Below, in pieces: positions 33,810 to 45,655 of a stretch of 64,000 nucleotides of DNA. Made by a program: the position numbers and the translations under genes. Within the stretch, counting starts at the first letter, position 1. Each line of letters starts with the position of its first letter. Source of the stretch: Locusta migratoria (Eukaryota > Arthropoda > Insecta > Orthoptera > Acrididae); NCBI GenBank assembly GCA_026315105.1, contig CM048746.1, forward strand, positions 140,784,730 through 140,848,729. Reading direction: 5' to 3'. A model generated the notes under the pieces. That model did not search any database, was not told where the DNA came from, and saw nothing but the letters and a program-made list of their open reading frames with translations.

Positions 33810-33888
33810 TCTGTTAGCCGTGTGGTCTATGTGGTCTAGCGCACCGATTTCCGAGACATGGAGGCGTACCAGCCCCTGTTCGAATCCA
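33810..33888 (+). repeat. tRNA-like SINE head remnant
   Basis: GTTAGCCGTGTGGTCT and CCTGTTCGAATCC resemble A and B boxes at tRNA-like spacing. It is cut at the B box by the neighbouring SINE-A at 33890. Its family is unknown and it is not a credible tRNA gene. Confidence 0.5.
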
Positions 33889-33889
33889 A

Positions 33890-34091
33890 ATTCAAATGTT
33901 AATATTTTTGTAGAGCTTATGGGACTTAACTACGGGGTCATCAGTCCCTAAACTTACAAACTACTTATGAACTACTTACGAACTAGGACGGCACAAATAT
34001 CCATGCCCGAGGGGGGATTCGAACCCCCGACCGTAACGGCTGTGCAGACCGTGACTGGAGCGCCTCAGTCCCCTCGGCCACCGCAGCCGGC
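33890..34091 (-). mobile_element. SINE-A
   Basis: Complete minus copy with B box GGATTCGAACCCCCGAC and head end CCACCGCAGCCGGC. No matching duplication found after the head. Confidence 0.92.
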
Positions 34092-36463
34092 TCACCGTCA
34101 TCATGATACCGCAGCAGTGCTACTCCAAAGCGTTTCGTTTTGTGCCCAGTGTCACTTTTTTTTTCTTTCTTTTTTGCATCCACCTGGTGCACAATTTCTT
34201 CAACAGCAGGTGCTTGTTGAATTTCAATCGCGATATCTGCGGAGAATTGCTCCAGAGTTCCCTAGTCAGGTCTCCAGGATGCACTGCCGCACCAGGTCAA
34301 CCGGGTGATCACTGATGACGGACGGTCATCCACTACACTCTTCATCACAGACACATTGACGATCTTCGGAAGAAAAAGAACACTAGCGACGCACCATCTG
34401 TTTGCTCATGATGTTCTTCTCGTAGACCTGACAGATCTAAAGATAAATTACCGATGGGCGCTACATTTTTCGCGTTAACCAATCTTATCAACGACCAAAT
34501 ACCGCAAGCAAAACAGTATAGCGTATCATGCAACGTGTTTTTCTTATATACGAAATTTTAGAGTTGATAAATCGAAGCGACCAGGCAATCTCTCTCTTAG
34601 ATTTTCCACATATACATTTAACACTGCCACACTGATGACTGATAAATTACTATTACCATTATTACTTTCGGTCTAAGATATTTTGATTATAGCAACTGGT
34701 ATAGCCACTGGGCGGGGAATGTTCCGTATAAGAGGAAGCAACATTGTGTAGGGAGTTGAGAAACGCAAAAGTAACGTTTCAGATATGAATAGCAGAGTTA
34801 TCAGTTTTTTTCCCTGACGATGCCCTTGTTCGCAGGAAAGTATCGTCTCCATGAAATTCCTCCATTTTTGTTTTCATTCAAGTGAGTTAAAATACAGAGA
34901 AAAAAATAGGTAAAAAAAGAACCACTGGGCTAGGCGCATGCGCCGTAACGGAATCAGTGGTCCGTGTTTGCGGTTGTTCTTGCTTCTTTAAAATGCCTAA
35001 GGTAATTGAAAATCCCAGCGAGTGTGAAATCCTCTAAATTGCTGTTTAGGCCGACAAACGTGGATAATAATGAATCCCGCTGTGTGTGCATACCTCGAGA
35101 AAAACAACTGTTATTCGCAGGCAAAATGCGTCGAAAACAAACGGTGTACCCCGCGTTACCACAGAAGCTGCTCTCAAACGCGATTTTCATTTCCGCAGTC
35201 ATCATTACAGCTTTCAACCTGTTAATTTACTTTTACCCTGATGCAACAAATATTTAAAACGACGTACCACAAAGAAGCATGTAAGCAATCTGAAGATAAT
35301 TTTTGTACTTTCGAAATCGGTAAAGGCGCGTTTTAAGTGATGTGACCTGGAACGAAATTGTGACGCTCGGCCACTGTGAGATAAGTTCCGATAGTCATTT
35401 TATTTTTTTCTGATAGGCATGTCTTCTTTCCTTGTATCAAAATAAACAATACTAAGCAATTTCGTATTGAAATCTGCACCAGCGCCCCAAGCGTAAAAAG
35501 TATGTAACTGCCGACGTCTTCGTTCAACGTATTACACACCTAACTTATTCTCATTGAACCAGCACTATAGGAATAAATATTCAAGGTGCGCATTTATTAA
35601 GCACTTACTGTTCTTCTGAAATTGTGATTTGATTATACACAGTGGACTAGTGTATTGTTTTTATGACATGCTGGTACATGTGAGTGACTCTAAACGATTA
35701 CTTTTCACGAAGTTGTAACATGAAGCCGCAGCACTTGCCGAGATAGTGGCCAACAAGAAGGGTGGGCGATGATGTGGTCTCTTAACAAAAGTCATATAAC
35801 GGAACCACCTCACGCACATTTATCATGCCTCTGAGTCTTTTTCAACTCATCACAACACATCGACCACAGATAGGCAAAACAGCTTTTAATTCCTACCTCT
35901 TATGGCTATTCCCAAAACACTATCTTCAAAAATATAAAATCCTTTCACTAAGAAGGTGATAATTACACATATTAGAAGTAAACTATGCACATTTTCGAAA
36001 AACATATAAACACAGAATTGAATATTAATACTTTCTTGTAATGGTCCAACGTAAAGACACCTTTCCTTGCCGTATACCTTAATAAGCACGCTTCTTTCCT
36101 TTGCTTTCCTATAATAAAAAATGTAACTTTTCTCAGCGGCATTAAAAATTATTAGTCTTAATAACGATAAAAGAAATTGATAGCTTAAATATGTGTGAAA
36201 TACCTCGTGCAATAGACAAAACAGTCCTCAGGAGCTGACGTGTATTCGTCTGTTGACCACAGCTGCTGGCGTTAGGCTTGTCGTGTAAGACTGCTTTAGC
36301 AGTGAATTACAAGTATGATTTATGACGCGGCTGTAGGAAATGACATTCCACTGACTTTTACAGAGGGTCGACTGTGTAATAAAAGGAAAAACTACATGAC
36401 ATGTTTTGCTTTTATCGCTGACGCGTTAGAAGATAACGTTTCCTACTGATAGAGGCATCTTCC
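34092..36463. other. No recognisable feature
   Basis: About 2.4 kb, mostly AT-rich, with short open frames only (largest 108 codons on minus at 35886-36212, no domain). No repeat family recognised. Confidence 0.4.
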
Positions 36464-36655
36464 TCGGGGAAGATTAGTTTGGATTCAGGAGGAACGTGGG
36501 AACCCGGGAGGCAATACTCACTTTACGTCTTATCTTAGAAGATAGATTTGGAGAAAGCTTTTGACAATATTGACTGGAATACACTCTTTCAAATTCTGAA
36601 GTCAGCAGGGGTAAAATATACGGTAAAGCAACTAATACGCGACAATTTTATTTTC
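36464..36655 (+). pseudogene. RTE-like LINE fragment, frame-shifted
   Basis: DNA matches 16070-16270: GGAAGATTAGTTTGGATT, then GAGAAAGCTTTTGACAATAT and AGTCAGCAGGGGTAAAATAT. The translation contains MEKAFDNIDWNTLFQILKSA, the RT block with the first catalytic aspartate. About 60 codons survive, with a frame change upstream of MEKAFD. No 3' end. Inactive scrap. Confidence 0.8.
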
Positions 36656-36711
36656 AATCTTCTTCTTACGTGCACCCGAACGCTCGATACACGCGCTCAT
36701 AAAAACAACTG

Positions 36712-36903
36712 GCTGGCCGCAGTGGCCGAGCGGTCTGCGGCGTGCCAGTCACGGTCTGCACGGTCGCTGCGGTCGGGGGTTCGAATCCCCCCCTCAGGCA
36801 TGGATGCTTCTGCCGTCTTTAGAATATGCTAGTTTATAAGTAGTTTGTAAGTTTAGGAATTGATGACCCCGTAGTTAAGTCCCATAAGCTTCTCAGACAT
36901 TTG
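36712..36903 (+). mobile_element. SINE-A
   Basis: Plus copy, head GGCCGCAGTGGCCGAGCGG, B box GGGTTCGAATCCCCCC. Perfect duplication AAAACAACTG at 36702-36711 and 36904-36913. Confidence 0.95.
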
Positions 36904-37068
36904 AAAACAACTGTTTTCTGCCCCATTTTCATGAAAAACGTTGCATTCTGTCAGAAGATACATTTTTCCTCTCTTTTTCCTTCAGGTATATCGATGCTTT
37001 GCGGTCGTTTGTTCGCTCTGGTTGTTCGTTGAAAATACGGCTCAGTTTGTTTTATTACAGAGGGCTTT

Positions 37069-37136
37069 GAGCCCTCTGACCGGGCCCATTGAGCCACCGC
37101 GACCGGCTTACACCGCTCGGCCACTCCATCGCGGCT
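37069..37136 (-). repeat. SINE head fragments, two in tandem
   Basis: GAGCCACCGCGACCGGC is the inverse end of a SINE-A head; CGGCCACTCCATCGCGGC directly after it is the inverse end of a SINE-B head. Only head ends remain. Confidence 0.6.
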
Positions 37137-37780
37137 AAACCACGCCCCCTATGTGGTAGTTACGCTGTGCACTGAGCTACAGAGGGCGAACAAATAGAAC
37201 AGCTAGGTCGTCATTTGATCTCTGATTTACAATCAGTTTTGTGCACCAAATTGTAAGCCTAAATTGCAAAATGCTCGGCGAAAGGCGCTTTACACGAATG
37301 ACATTATGACGGTAGGGCCAGTAAGTTAGAAATGAAGTAAACAATTTTACCGGCATCACTCAGTCTCGTTACCACACGGTGCAACCCCGGATGTAACTGA
37401 AAACGCAAAGCCTTGGGTCAGATTTAATTAAATGTTCATATACTGTACAAACCTATAATCTGATCAGAAAGAATACCGTGCAAGAACTGGTGCAAAAATG
37501 CTAGGGTAACGGTCGGTGTGACATTAAAATTTAATCCTGTCCAAGTCAAAACCTCATTCGTTTTCAAGGTAGTCTTTTCAACAGCTCAGCAATTCTTGCG
37601 AGCCTTAGATTGGAAATCTGTTTTGTATGGGGCAGAGGTCATGAATGATGGTAGTAAAACAGGCGAAAATAATGGCGATGTAATTTTAAGTACGTTGCCT
37701 GATTAGAGTGTTACTGTTATGGGCATACAGATTGATGAGTGCCTTTTCATGAACGTCGCAAAGGAAAGTTTGTTATGAAT
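37137..37780. other. No recognisable feature
   Basis: AT-rich sequence with short frames; nothing identified. Confidence 0.4.
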
Positions 37781-37990
37781 GCCGCGGGGGAATGGCCGAG
37801 TGTTCCAAGGCCCCTTGCTGCGGAACGCGCCGCTACCCGCCGACGGAAGTTCGAGTCCACCTCGGGCATGGGTGTACCACCTCGGGCATGGGTGTATTTG
37901 TTGAACTTAACATAAGTTAGTTTAAGTAGTTTCCAAGCCTAGGGACTGATGACCAGAGTAGTAAAGTCCCATACATTTACATACATTTCA
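37781..37990 (+). mobile_element. SINE-B with internal 20-bp duplication
   Basis: Head GCCGCGGGGGAATGGCCGAG, B box GGAAGTTCGAGTCCACC. The segment CCACCTCGGGCATGGGTGTA is duplicated in tandem at about 37857-37896. Full tail follows. Confidence 0.9.
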
Positions 37991-38228
37991 ATATATTTTA
38001 AGAAACAGTCTCATAAATATAGAGCGTTCGTGTGGCACGTATTCCAATATTATGTGAAATCTTGCACACTCAACATTCAAACATGAGGAACGAAACTGTC
38101 TACATAAAATTTAGAAAGGTGTATGGCGGAGGGTGGTTTACAACAGACTGACAGTTTCAGCGAGAAATTAAAAAATAAATAGAAATAAAAAATTAAAATA
38201 ATAATAATAATAATAATAATAATTCAGA

Positions 38229-38640
38229 AACTTGCATGGCAGATTTTAAAATTATGTGCCAGAACCGAGACTTGAAACTGGGGCCTCTGCCTTCCGCGGC
38301 CAAGCGCTCTACCACTGAGCTATCCCGACACGACTCACGGTCCGTCCTCACAACTTTACTTCTGCCAGTACCTCACCTCCTACTTTCCAGACTTCACAGA
38401 AGTTCTCCTGCGAACCTTGCAGAACTAGCACACATGGAAGAAAGGATATGGTGGAGACATGGCTTAGCCACAGCCTAAGGGATGTTTCCAGAAAGTAGGA
38501 CGCGAGGTATTGGCAGAATTGAAGTTGTGAGGACGGACCGTGAGTTGTGTCGGGATAGCTCAGTGGTAGAGCGCTTGCCAGCGAATGGAAAAGGTCCCAG
38601 GTTCGAATTCCGGTATTTTTCGGACAGAAGGTTTTTTTAA
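38229..38640. mobile_element. Inverted pair of tRNA-derived SINE-E
   Basis: Left unit (minus, about 38229-38466) and right unit (plus, about 38488-38640) face each other. Both contain GGGATAGCTCAGTGGTAGAG (A box; inverse at about 38314-38333 on the left), preceded by GTTGTGAGGACGGACCGTGA. B boxes are TTTCAAGTCTCGG-type (left, decayed) and CAGGTTCGAATTCCGG (right). The tRNA-like part is recognisably alanine/glycine-type but lacks a proper acceptor stem. A (AAT)n tract at 38196-38222 borders it. Confidence 0.85.
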
Positions 38641-39360
38641 TCCGTGACCTACCCGTATGATGCATAAAACAGGATACCTTGCAATAAACTATACACTGTT
38701 TTGGCTGGTCGCCACGAAAGTTGCCTGATATTTCTCGTTTTTTTTCGACAGAGGGAGGAGAAGATGTCGTAAAGGGAGGGCATCCTTTAAAATTAGCGGT
38801 ATCAATTCCTTAGTCAACTACTCGGACCCTGCATTCGCTGGAAAAGAATCAAGAAAGAGAAAAATAAGATTGGGGGAGGGGGGAGGAGGAGGAAAAGGAG
38901 GCAGCAGGGCTCAATAGAGAACGAGAAAAGAGAACCGGAAAGATTATATGTAAAGGGCTGAAAGGTGGTTCTTTTTGATAACATATTTCTCAGTTGTCTC
39001 GTCTCTACTGTGTTTTATTTCTAATTTATATCTGATGATAGGTGTTAATTGCCTGTAATAATTTTATTATTCTTATTTTCCAATTTCTACATTCAGTAAA
39101 GGGTTGGCAGATATGTGTGAATCTCGTTCAATAATTTAATTGTTTATTTGAGTACTTCAGTTATTCCATTTCTGTGGTTACTCGTGGCAGAAGCGAGTCA
39201 GCTGTTTTGAGCCGTAGGAATTTGGTGTTTTATGGGCTGGTCATTATTTTTTTCGCGTAAAAGTGTCAAAGCAGTCCCGAAGCGAAGCCCTTTGTGCCAT
39301 CCCGTTGTGTCAGCGTTGCGCAGTGAAGGGCGTGAGGCACTTCTTCGGCAGACAGGCAAC
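38641..39360. other. No recognisable feature
   Basis: Purine-rich run at about 38865-38945, otherwise AT-rich; no coding support. Confidence 0.4.
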
Positions 39361-40735
39361 TACACCATTGGCCATTAAAACTGTTACACCAAGAAGAAAT
39401 GCAGATGATAAACGAGTATTCATTTGACAAATGCACTAGAACTGTCATGTAATTACATTTTCACGCAATTTGGGTGTATATATCCTGAGAAATCAGTACC
39501 CGGAACAACGACCTCTGGCCGTAATAACAGCCTTGATACGCCCGGGCATTGACTCAAATAGAGATTGGATTGCGTGTACAGGTACAGATGTCCATGCAGC
39601 TTCAACGCGATACCACAGTTCATCAAGAGTAGTGACTGGCGTATTGTGACGAGCCAGTTGCTCGGCCACCACTGACCAGACGTTTTCAATTGGTGAGAGA
39701 TCTGGAGAATGTGCTGGCCAGGGCAGCAGTCGAACATTTTCCGTATCCAGAAAAGCCCGTACAGGACCTGCAACATGCTGTCGTGCATTATCCTGCTGAA
39801 ATGTTGTGTTTCGCAGGGATAGAATGAAGGATAGAGCCACGGGTCGTAACACATCTGAAATGTAACGGCCACTGTTCACAGTGCCGTCGATGCGAACAAG
39901 AGGTGACCGAGACGTGTAACCAATGGTACCCCCCATACCATAGCGCTCGGTGATACGCCAGTATGGCGATGACGAATACACACTTACAACGTGCGTTCAC
40001 GGCGATGTCGCCAAACACGGATACGACCACCATGATGCTGTAAACAGAACCTGGATTCATCAAAAGACATTTTGCCATTCGTGCACTCTGGTTCGTCGTC
40101 GTTTACACCATCGCAGGCGCTCCTGTCTGTGATGCAGCGTCAAGGGTAACCGCAGCCAAGGTCTCCGAGCTGATAGTCCATGCTGCTGCAAACGTCAAAC
40201 TGTTCGTACAGATGGTTGTTGTGTTGCAAACGTTCCCATCTGTTGACTCAGGGATCGAGACGTGGCAGCACGATCCGTTATAACCATGCGGATAAGATGC
40301 CTGCCATCGTGACTGCTAGTTGTACGAGGCCGTTGGTATCCAGCCCGGCGTTCCGTATTGCCCTCGTGAACCCACCGATTCCATATTCTGCTAACAGTCA
40401 TTGGATCGCGACCAACGTGAGCAGCAATGTCGCGATACGATAAAGCGCAAATGCGATAGGCTACAATCCGACCTTTATCAAAATCGGAAATGTTATGGTA
40501 CGCATTTCTCCTCCTTAAACGAGGCATCGCAACAACGTTTCACCAGGCAATACCGGTCAACTGCTGTTTGTGTCTGAGAAATCGGTTGGAAACTTTGTAG
40601 GTGTTGCCACAGGCGCCAACCTTGTGTGAATGCTCTGAAAAGCTAATCATTTGCATCTACAGCATCTTTTTCCTGTCGGTTAAATTTTGCGTCTGTAGCA
40701 CGGCATCTTCGCGGTGTAGCAATTTGGCCAGGTCT
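39361..40735 (-). mobile_element. Tc1-like DNA transposon
   Basis: Left end TACACCATTGGCCATTAAAA followed by CTGTTACACC; right end inverse contains GGCCAAATTGCTACACC, giving decayed inverted repeats. The length (about 1.37 kb) and the single transposase on the minus strand match insect Tc1-like elements. Confidence 0.85.
39493..40530 (-). pseudogene. Tc1-like transposase relic
   Basis: The N-terminal frame (40527 to about 40195) gives MPRLRRRNAYHNISDFDKGR, then YRDIAAHVGRDPMTVSRIWN, the paired helix-turn-helix DNA-binding region, and RPRTTSSHDGRHLIR. The first catalytic aspartate region near 40060 is damaged by a short deletion and stop. The C-terminal frame (39981-39493) gives PLVRIDGTVNSGRYISDVL, FQQDNARQHVAGPVRAFLD (second aspartate) and WPAHSPDLSPIENVWSVV (glutamate of DD34E) to the end. 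Frameshifts at about 39950-40190 make it inactive. The intact protein would be about 340 residues, so nearly the full length is present. Confidence 0.92.
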
Positions 40736-41728
40736 GGGCGGCCAGCGTCGCTGAAGAAGACAATACTTACCGTGATAGTGACTGGTGCCGGTAGGGCCAA
40801 TCTGCGAATTTCTTTAGGTGTGTGGCGACGGTCGGCCACGCGTTTTATGGTAAGGAACGACTCCTCGCTATCTCTGCATCGTAATTTGTCGGTAGAGGGT
40901 AGCTTGGTTTACGACATAATAAATAGCAGGATGATGCACGTGCAGTTCCCTGCGTGGAGAGGCTGTCTCGCTCGGCTTGTGACCGGCACCCAAGTTAATA
41001 AAAATTGGCACCAAGATGACGCCGAGAGAGAATTTTGCAGGTGTTTTTGGGAAAAAATCTGGGCCACGAGACTTTGCGTGAGAAATTTGCTGTCGGGGAC
41101 AGAGTCTAAGGTGCAGCCTGCAGCTCGGTCAGCGAATGGCTGTGTGTTTTGCTGTATGACAGATCAAACAATCCGTCATCCGGCCGGGTGTTGACATTGG
41201 ACAGACGGTTAAAGGTTTTGTTAGATTGGCCTCCTAGGTGTGAAAGGCGAGGCCGCCGATAGCTGGCGTGTGCAGCTTGGTGGTGTGAAGAGGAAGACTC
41301 CTGAGAGAGATACCGCCGAGTACGATTGACTTAGGATGATTTGCGAGAGATATAGTCGAGTACGGTTCTCTTAGGACGTCTCCTACATCGGACGGAGTTA
41401 TTTGAATTTACGGACGGGATCGACAGCCGTCCTGCTCCAGTATACCATCACAGACGCTGCTGCGAGATCAACGTTTCTGTATGTATGTATGTATGTATGT
41501 GCGTGTATGTATTTTAAAGTATCAGCTGCGCTACCCCACAGCGTTATTAGGATTCAATAACTCAGTTCAGGTTGGGATATTAATTGGATGTGTTTGCCTT
41601 CTATCTTCTCCTGTCAAATCGGGATAATGTCTATGAGTCAGTCCGTTTCTTATTCAATTTTTTTTTCTTTGAATGGTACGATCTCCGAAAATATAGCCAG
41701 TCATTTATTTCATTTTGTGTAATACTAG
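40736..41728. other. No recognisable gene
   Basis: A 197-codon plus frame (40601-41194) begins inside the Tc1 element and shows no domain. GAGAGATA(C/T) and GAGTACG(A/G)TT motifs repeat at about 41305-41370. A (TGTA)n tract lies at 41478-41502. Confidence 0.45.
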
Positions 41729-41760
41729 CTTAACACCCGCTGCTTCGCATGCGTAGGCTC
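41729..41760 (-). mobile_element. Possible Helitron 3' terminus
   Basis: On the minus strand the sequence ends GCGAAGCAGCGGGTGTTAAG then CTAG, followed by T. GC-rich imperfect hairpin potential plus CTAG fits a Helitron 3' end. The 5' TC end was not located, so the body (rightwards) is undefined. Confidence 0.45.
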
Positions 41761-41852
41761 GTTGTTCTGCACCAGTTTTTTCTCCCTCTTAACATAAATT
41801 TTCATAGATATAACTTAAGTACTATCACGATGAACTGTTGTGATACTACTTG

Positions 41853-42050
41853 TAGCCGCGGCAGAAAGGCCGTGCATATCGAGGCGCCATGTTGCGGATG
41901 CGCTGCTGTTCCCCGTCGGAGGTTCGATACGCCCCTAGGGCATGGGTGTTTGTGTTGTCCTTAGCATAAGTTAGTTTAATTAGTTTGTAAGCCTTAGGGA
42001 CTGATGAATCCGAAGTTAAATCTCTTAAGATTTACAAACATTTCAACATT
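41853..42050 (+). mobile_element. SINE-B
   Basis: Diverged plus copy: AGCCGCGGCAGAAAGGCCGTG head, GGAGGTTCGATACGCCCC B box, tail AGGGACTGATGAATCC to ACAAACATTTCAAC. Confidence 0.85.
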
Positions 42051-42357
42051 TGCTTTTACTACTCATAACCCCCCCTATGGCGCCCCTTAATAGTTGAATT
42101 TCGAAATATATCCCAACATTTGTCTTTTAAATTCCAACTAAGTATTCAAATAGCAATTTTTGTAATTCTGGGTTCAAAATTGGCTTACTAATAATGTATT
42201 TTGAAAAACACGTTTCATCCCCTATTTCACCCCCTTATGGACGGAATAACGAAAAATCGCTTCTTAAATGACGCCTATAGAGTAAGATCAACAAGCTCCA
42301 CAAATTTCAAGTTTCTATCTTCAGTAGTTTGGGCTGTGCGATGATGAGTCAGTCAAA

Positions 42358-42492
42358 ATGTTCAAATGTTTGTTAAGCTTAAGGGACTTAACTGCAGGGT
42401 CATCAGTCCCTAAACTTAAAAACTACTTATGAATTACCTTATACTAAAGACGATACAAACATCCATGCCCGAGGGAGGATTCGAACCCACCG
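42358..42492 (-). mobile_element. SINE-A, head truncated
   Basis: Tail plus B box (GGATTCGAACCCACC); the A-box half is missing after about 42492. Confidence 0.88.
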
Positions 42493-42954
42493 CCGCCTCT
42501 TTCATGTTACTGTATTGTGAAAATTGGTCACCTAATATCCCAATTTATCATAACGATTAATCAGATAATTTGTATAAAAGGAAATCACGGAAAATCTGTA
42601 TCTGGATGACCTGAGGTAGATTTGATCCACCGTCCTCCCGCATGCGAATCCAGGGAAACGCCGGGTTTCCAGCTAGCAAGACTACAACGTAATGAGATAG
42701 AGAAGATTTGATACCTGGGTAGATAATGGTCTTTCGTAGTAAATATCGAAATATTAAGGCCATACAATTACATAAATTGACAAGTTGTACAATGAATAAC
42801 TTATTTGGAAATGAAAATGTCTGGAAACGGCAGTAAAAAAAATAGCACTGACGTGTTTTACGGCCCACCTTAGATTTGTAGTTGGACCAAAATAATAATC
42901 TAAATAATAATAAAGTAATTACTAAGAGTGTCTGAAACCCTTTTAGGGAAAAAA

Positions 42955-43020
42955 ATTAGGTAGTGGTGGGTTTTGAACCACCGACCTTTCGCACCTTGCC
43001 CACTACGCTACGGCTATAAA
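42955..43020 (-). repeat. tRNA-like sequence
   Basis: The minus strand reads AGCCGTAGCGTAGTGGGCAA then GTCGGTGGTTCAAAACCCAC, spaced like A and B boxes. Lacks tRNA secondary structure that I can confirm; likely a SINE head. Confidence 0.45.
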
Positions 43021-43266
43021 TCAAAACACGAGTTCTTTAATCTCATACTATTGATGGCCGTTGTTAACTGATGCTAATATGGCATTTGTTGATATTAGAT
43101 TATCATTTATCGTACGAAGAACGATGTGTTTTTTTTTTTTAATTCCTCAGTGTGCCGTTGCTTTGAAATGACAATATGTAAGTTACAATAAGAAAATTAT
43201 CAAATACGCGAAGAATGTCACGTGACATCACCGAACGGCTGGTTTTCGTTAATTCAATGGAGGGTG

Positions 43267-43750
43267 TCAAATCTCAGTTATTTTTGCAAATATGTCTCAA
43301 ACGATACGAGATATGAAAAAAAAAACATAAGGGAGATAAGTTGTAGAGAATTTTCTCCTCTACCAATTAGGTTATTCAATTTTCGTGTCAGATGAACGGT
43401 TCGTTTGTAATTACAATTATATTACAAACGGATTTTTTCTGTTTCTTTTTTCTTTTTTTTTTTACTACCGTATTTTTTGTCCGAAAAATTTGAAAAAGGG
43501 ATGTTCTGGTCTCTGGCGGCGTACAATCATGTCTGTAAAATTTGGTGCTGATCGGTTGAACGGTTCGTCTTGAAAACAGGGAACACGTTGCGGGCAGACA
43601 GACTGACAGACAGACATCTCAAAATCGCCGTTATTTCTGCAAATATCTTTGAAAAGCTACGAGATATGAAAAAACATAAGAGAGCAAAGTTGTAGAGAAT
43701 TTTCTCCTCTACAAATTCGGTTATTCAATTTTCTTGTCAGATGAATAGTT
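43267..43750. repeat. Direct repeats of about 130 bp
   Basis: 43267-43398 and 43622-43750 share AAAACATAAG(G/A)GAG, GTTGTAGAGAATTTTCTCCT and GGTTATTCAATTTTC in the same order. The spacer has GACAGACAGACA. Style resembles bodies of non-coding Helitron-like repeats, unproven. Confidence 0.7.
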
Positions 43751-44431
43751 AAGCCGTTATTTTCATTTAAATTTCGAGCTGTCAAAAGACGATCGCAAAG
43801 GCCCACTTTTAGTGTTACTACCGTAACCTAAAGTGGGCCAAAACGGGGAAAGGAAAACTGACTAGAAATCTTATGATGGTCAAGAAATGAAGACGAGAAA
43901 GAAAATGAGAGGAAAAAAGAAGAAACAATCAGATATAGCACAAGATGCAGCCTTGACGACATCCCTGTGCAGACGCTGCCAGCGCTTTTACCGCAAGTAG
44001 AAAGCTAGATGGACATCGGCGCTTGCCCGCTAAGAGCATTTCTCCCGTATGCAAACACGCCGTTTGCACAGCGGAGACGCGCGGCGCGGCGCGGCGCGGG
44101 CGGCGTGTTTCGCCACTGGCCGCTCTCTGCTGGCCAGCGCATTGTCCGGCCTTTCACCACGTCGCTCCTGAGGATATCTCCTGCTGGCAGACCGCAACGT
44201 CTCCGGGGAGGGCGGCTGCGCTCGCTCTATTCGCGACACGGCCCGCGGTAATGCGGCAGACGCGACTGCCTCCTTGTGGCAGCTCTTCCATTTGCCGAAA
44301 GTGCTTTTTAAAAGAAAGTCTGCGCAGAGCAGAATAACTTTATATTATGTAAAGACGTGTTGCGAATGCTTTGGCAGAAATATCTTTCACCAAATGAAAA
44401 TATATGGTTCTAGAGGTATTTTAAGTTCGCA
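43751..44431. other. No gene; CpG-rich patch
   Basis: About 43980-44280 is GC- and CpG-rich (GCGCGGCGCGGCGCGG run) with overlapping frames on both strands and no domain. Rest AT-rich. Confidence 0.4.
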
Positions 44432-44489
44432 TCTACATCCATACTTCGCAAGTCATTTCATGGTGTGTGGCGGAGGGTAATTTGTGAAC

Positions 44490-45414
44490 CAGTGGCGGCG
44501 CTAGACGAAAACTGGGCGTCGGTGAACTCGTCTTTTCGAGGCCCCTTTCATTTTTTCAGTAAAGAATCGCAGTTGATGTCATATATTCTATGAATGTTGA
44601 ATAATAACAACTGCAGGATGAGAAGTGACGTCTGTTCCCTCGGAACAGACGCCACATGTATATATAAAGAAGAAAACATTAAATAAAATGAGCTGGACTA
44701 TACACCAATAATCACAAAAAATTTATTAGTATGTATACAAGTACTATTGCAATGGCAAAAAATACGATAAACAAAAACAAATTAGAGAAATTTTTCGGCT
44801 TTTCGTCACACTGAATTTTTTTAAAGTCATATCTTAATTACTACCAGCCGCTATTTCGGCTTCAATTGATAGTATTGACAACGCAGATAGTCTTTCTTCA
44901 CTCATTGTGCTTCTCAAGTTAGTCTTTTGTGAAGCTTCTCTTGGTCGAAGCTATACTGACTGGAACTGTGATCATGCTTCTGACTGTTATATAAACATTT
45001 GGATATACTTCTTCCAAATTGTTTTCTAACATGTACTGAAGAAGTCGTTTTGCAAGTATTTAACTGAAAATTGCATAACTGCTGCACACATACGGAAATA
45101 AATACGGAAAACTAAATAGCTGCCGGCCGGGAATGACCGAGCGCACTAAGCCATCATACCACAGTGAGCGAGATTGCTCTCGTCGGGGGGCGAATCTCAC
45201 TCTTGGGTTCGGATATTGTGTTCGTCCTTTGTTTAGGCTAGTGTAAGTTACGTGTAGGTCGTCGCTACATAACCTAGCAGTTGAAAGGCGCCGTTAAACA
45301 TCAAGCATAAAAAAAGGAAACAAAAACTGAAATTTTAACAATGTTTTGCAAGGCTCCTACAGGCGCGAGGCCTTCGGCGGTTGCCGACGTCGCCGACGCC
45401 TAGCGCCGCCACTG
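44490..45414. mobile_element. Non-autonomous hAT element, 925 bp
   Basis: Perfect inverted termini CAGTGGCGGCGCTAG and CTAGCGCCGCCACTG. Perfect 8-bp duplication TTGTGAAC at 44482-44489 and 45415-45422. The interior holds a piece related to the 3119-4130 foldback (about 44562-44660), a SINE-like unit (45122-45310) and no transposase. Confidence 0.95.
45122..45310 (+). mobile_element. tRNA-derived SINE, another tail type (F)
   Basis: GCCGGCCGGGAATGACCGAG head and GGGGGGCGAATCTCAC in B-box position. The tail GGCGCCGTTAAACATCAAGC differs from SINE-A/B. Lies inside the hAT. Confidence 0.7.
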
Positions 45415-45612
45415 TTGTGAACCGCTGATACGTAAAAGAAAGAAGGATTAAAAATGTGCCTCCGTTTGGACTCTTAGGCAATCAATCCGAAGATTGATTT
45501 GAACACCACTGTGGACTGGTATCTCTAATTTTCTCCTCGCGGTTTTCTCACGAGATATATGTAGGACTAAGCAATATATTGCCCGACTCTTCAAGACACG
45601 TATGCTCTTAGA

Positions 45613-45615
<3 letters not shown>

Positions 45616-45652
<37 letters not shown>
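45616..45652. repeat. (TG)n microsatellite
   Basis: About 18 uninterrupted TG units between a LINE end and a palindrome. Confidence 0.95.

Positions 45653-45654
<2 letters not shown>

Positions 45655-45655
<1 letters not shown>

Larger units (their letters stand above)
44432..45615 (-). pseudogene. Jockey-like LINE 3' end split by a hAT element
   Basis: The 3' terminus (ATCTACATCC then GTGTGTGGCGGAGGGTAA) lies at 44432-44489. The sequence resumes at 45415 with GAACCGCTGATACG and continues to about 45615 with the same order of blocks as 28400-28580 (for example GAGATATATGTAGG against GCGATATACCTAGAAGG; GTATGCTCTTAGAATTTTG against GTACGCTCTTGGAACTTTG). Coding content is badly decayed, with no open frame. 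The fragment ends at the (TG)n tract. A hAT insertion (44490-45414) explains the gap. Confidence 0.85.

Noticed and set aside
38545..38612. Possible tRNA gene with GATAGCTCAGTGGTAGAG
   Set aside because: A mirrored, mutated copy with the same upstream sequence lies 200 bases away, showing a repeat family rather than a gene.
40601..41194. 197-codon plus-strand open frame as a possible gene
   Set aside because: It starts inside the antisense of the Tc1-like element, has no recognisable domain, and its codon content looks random.
43267..43750. Direct repeats considered as a CRISPR-like or satellite array
   Set aside because: Only two diverged units of ~130 bp with a 220-bp spacer; eukaryotic context and no short regular spacing.
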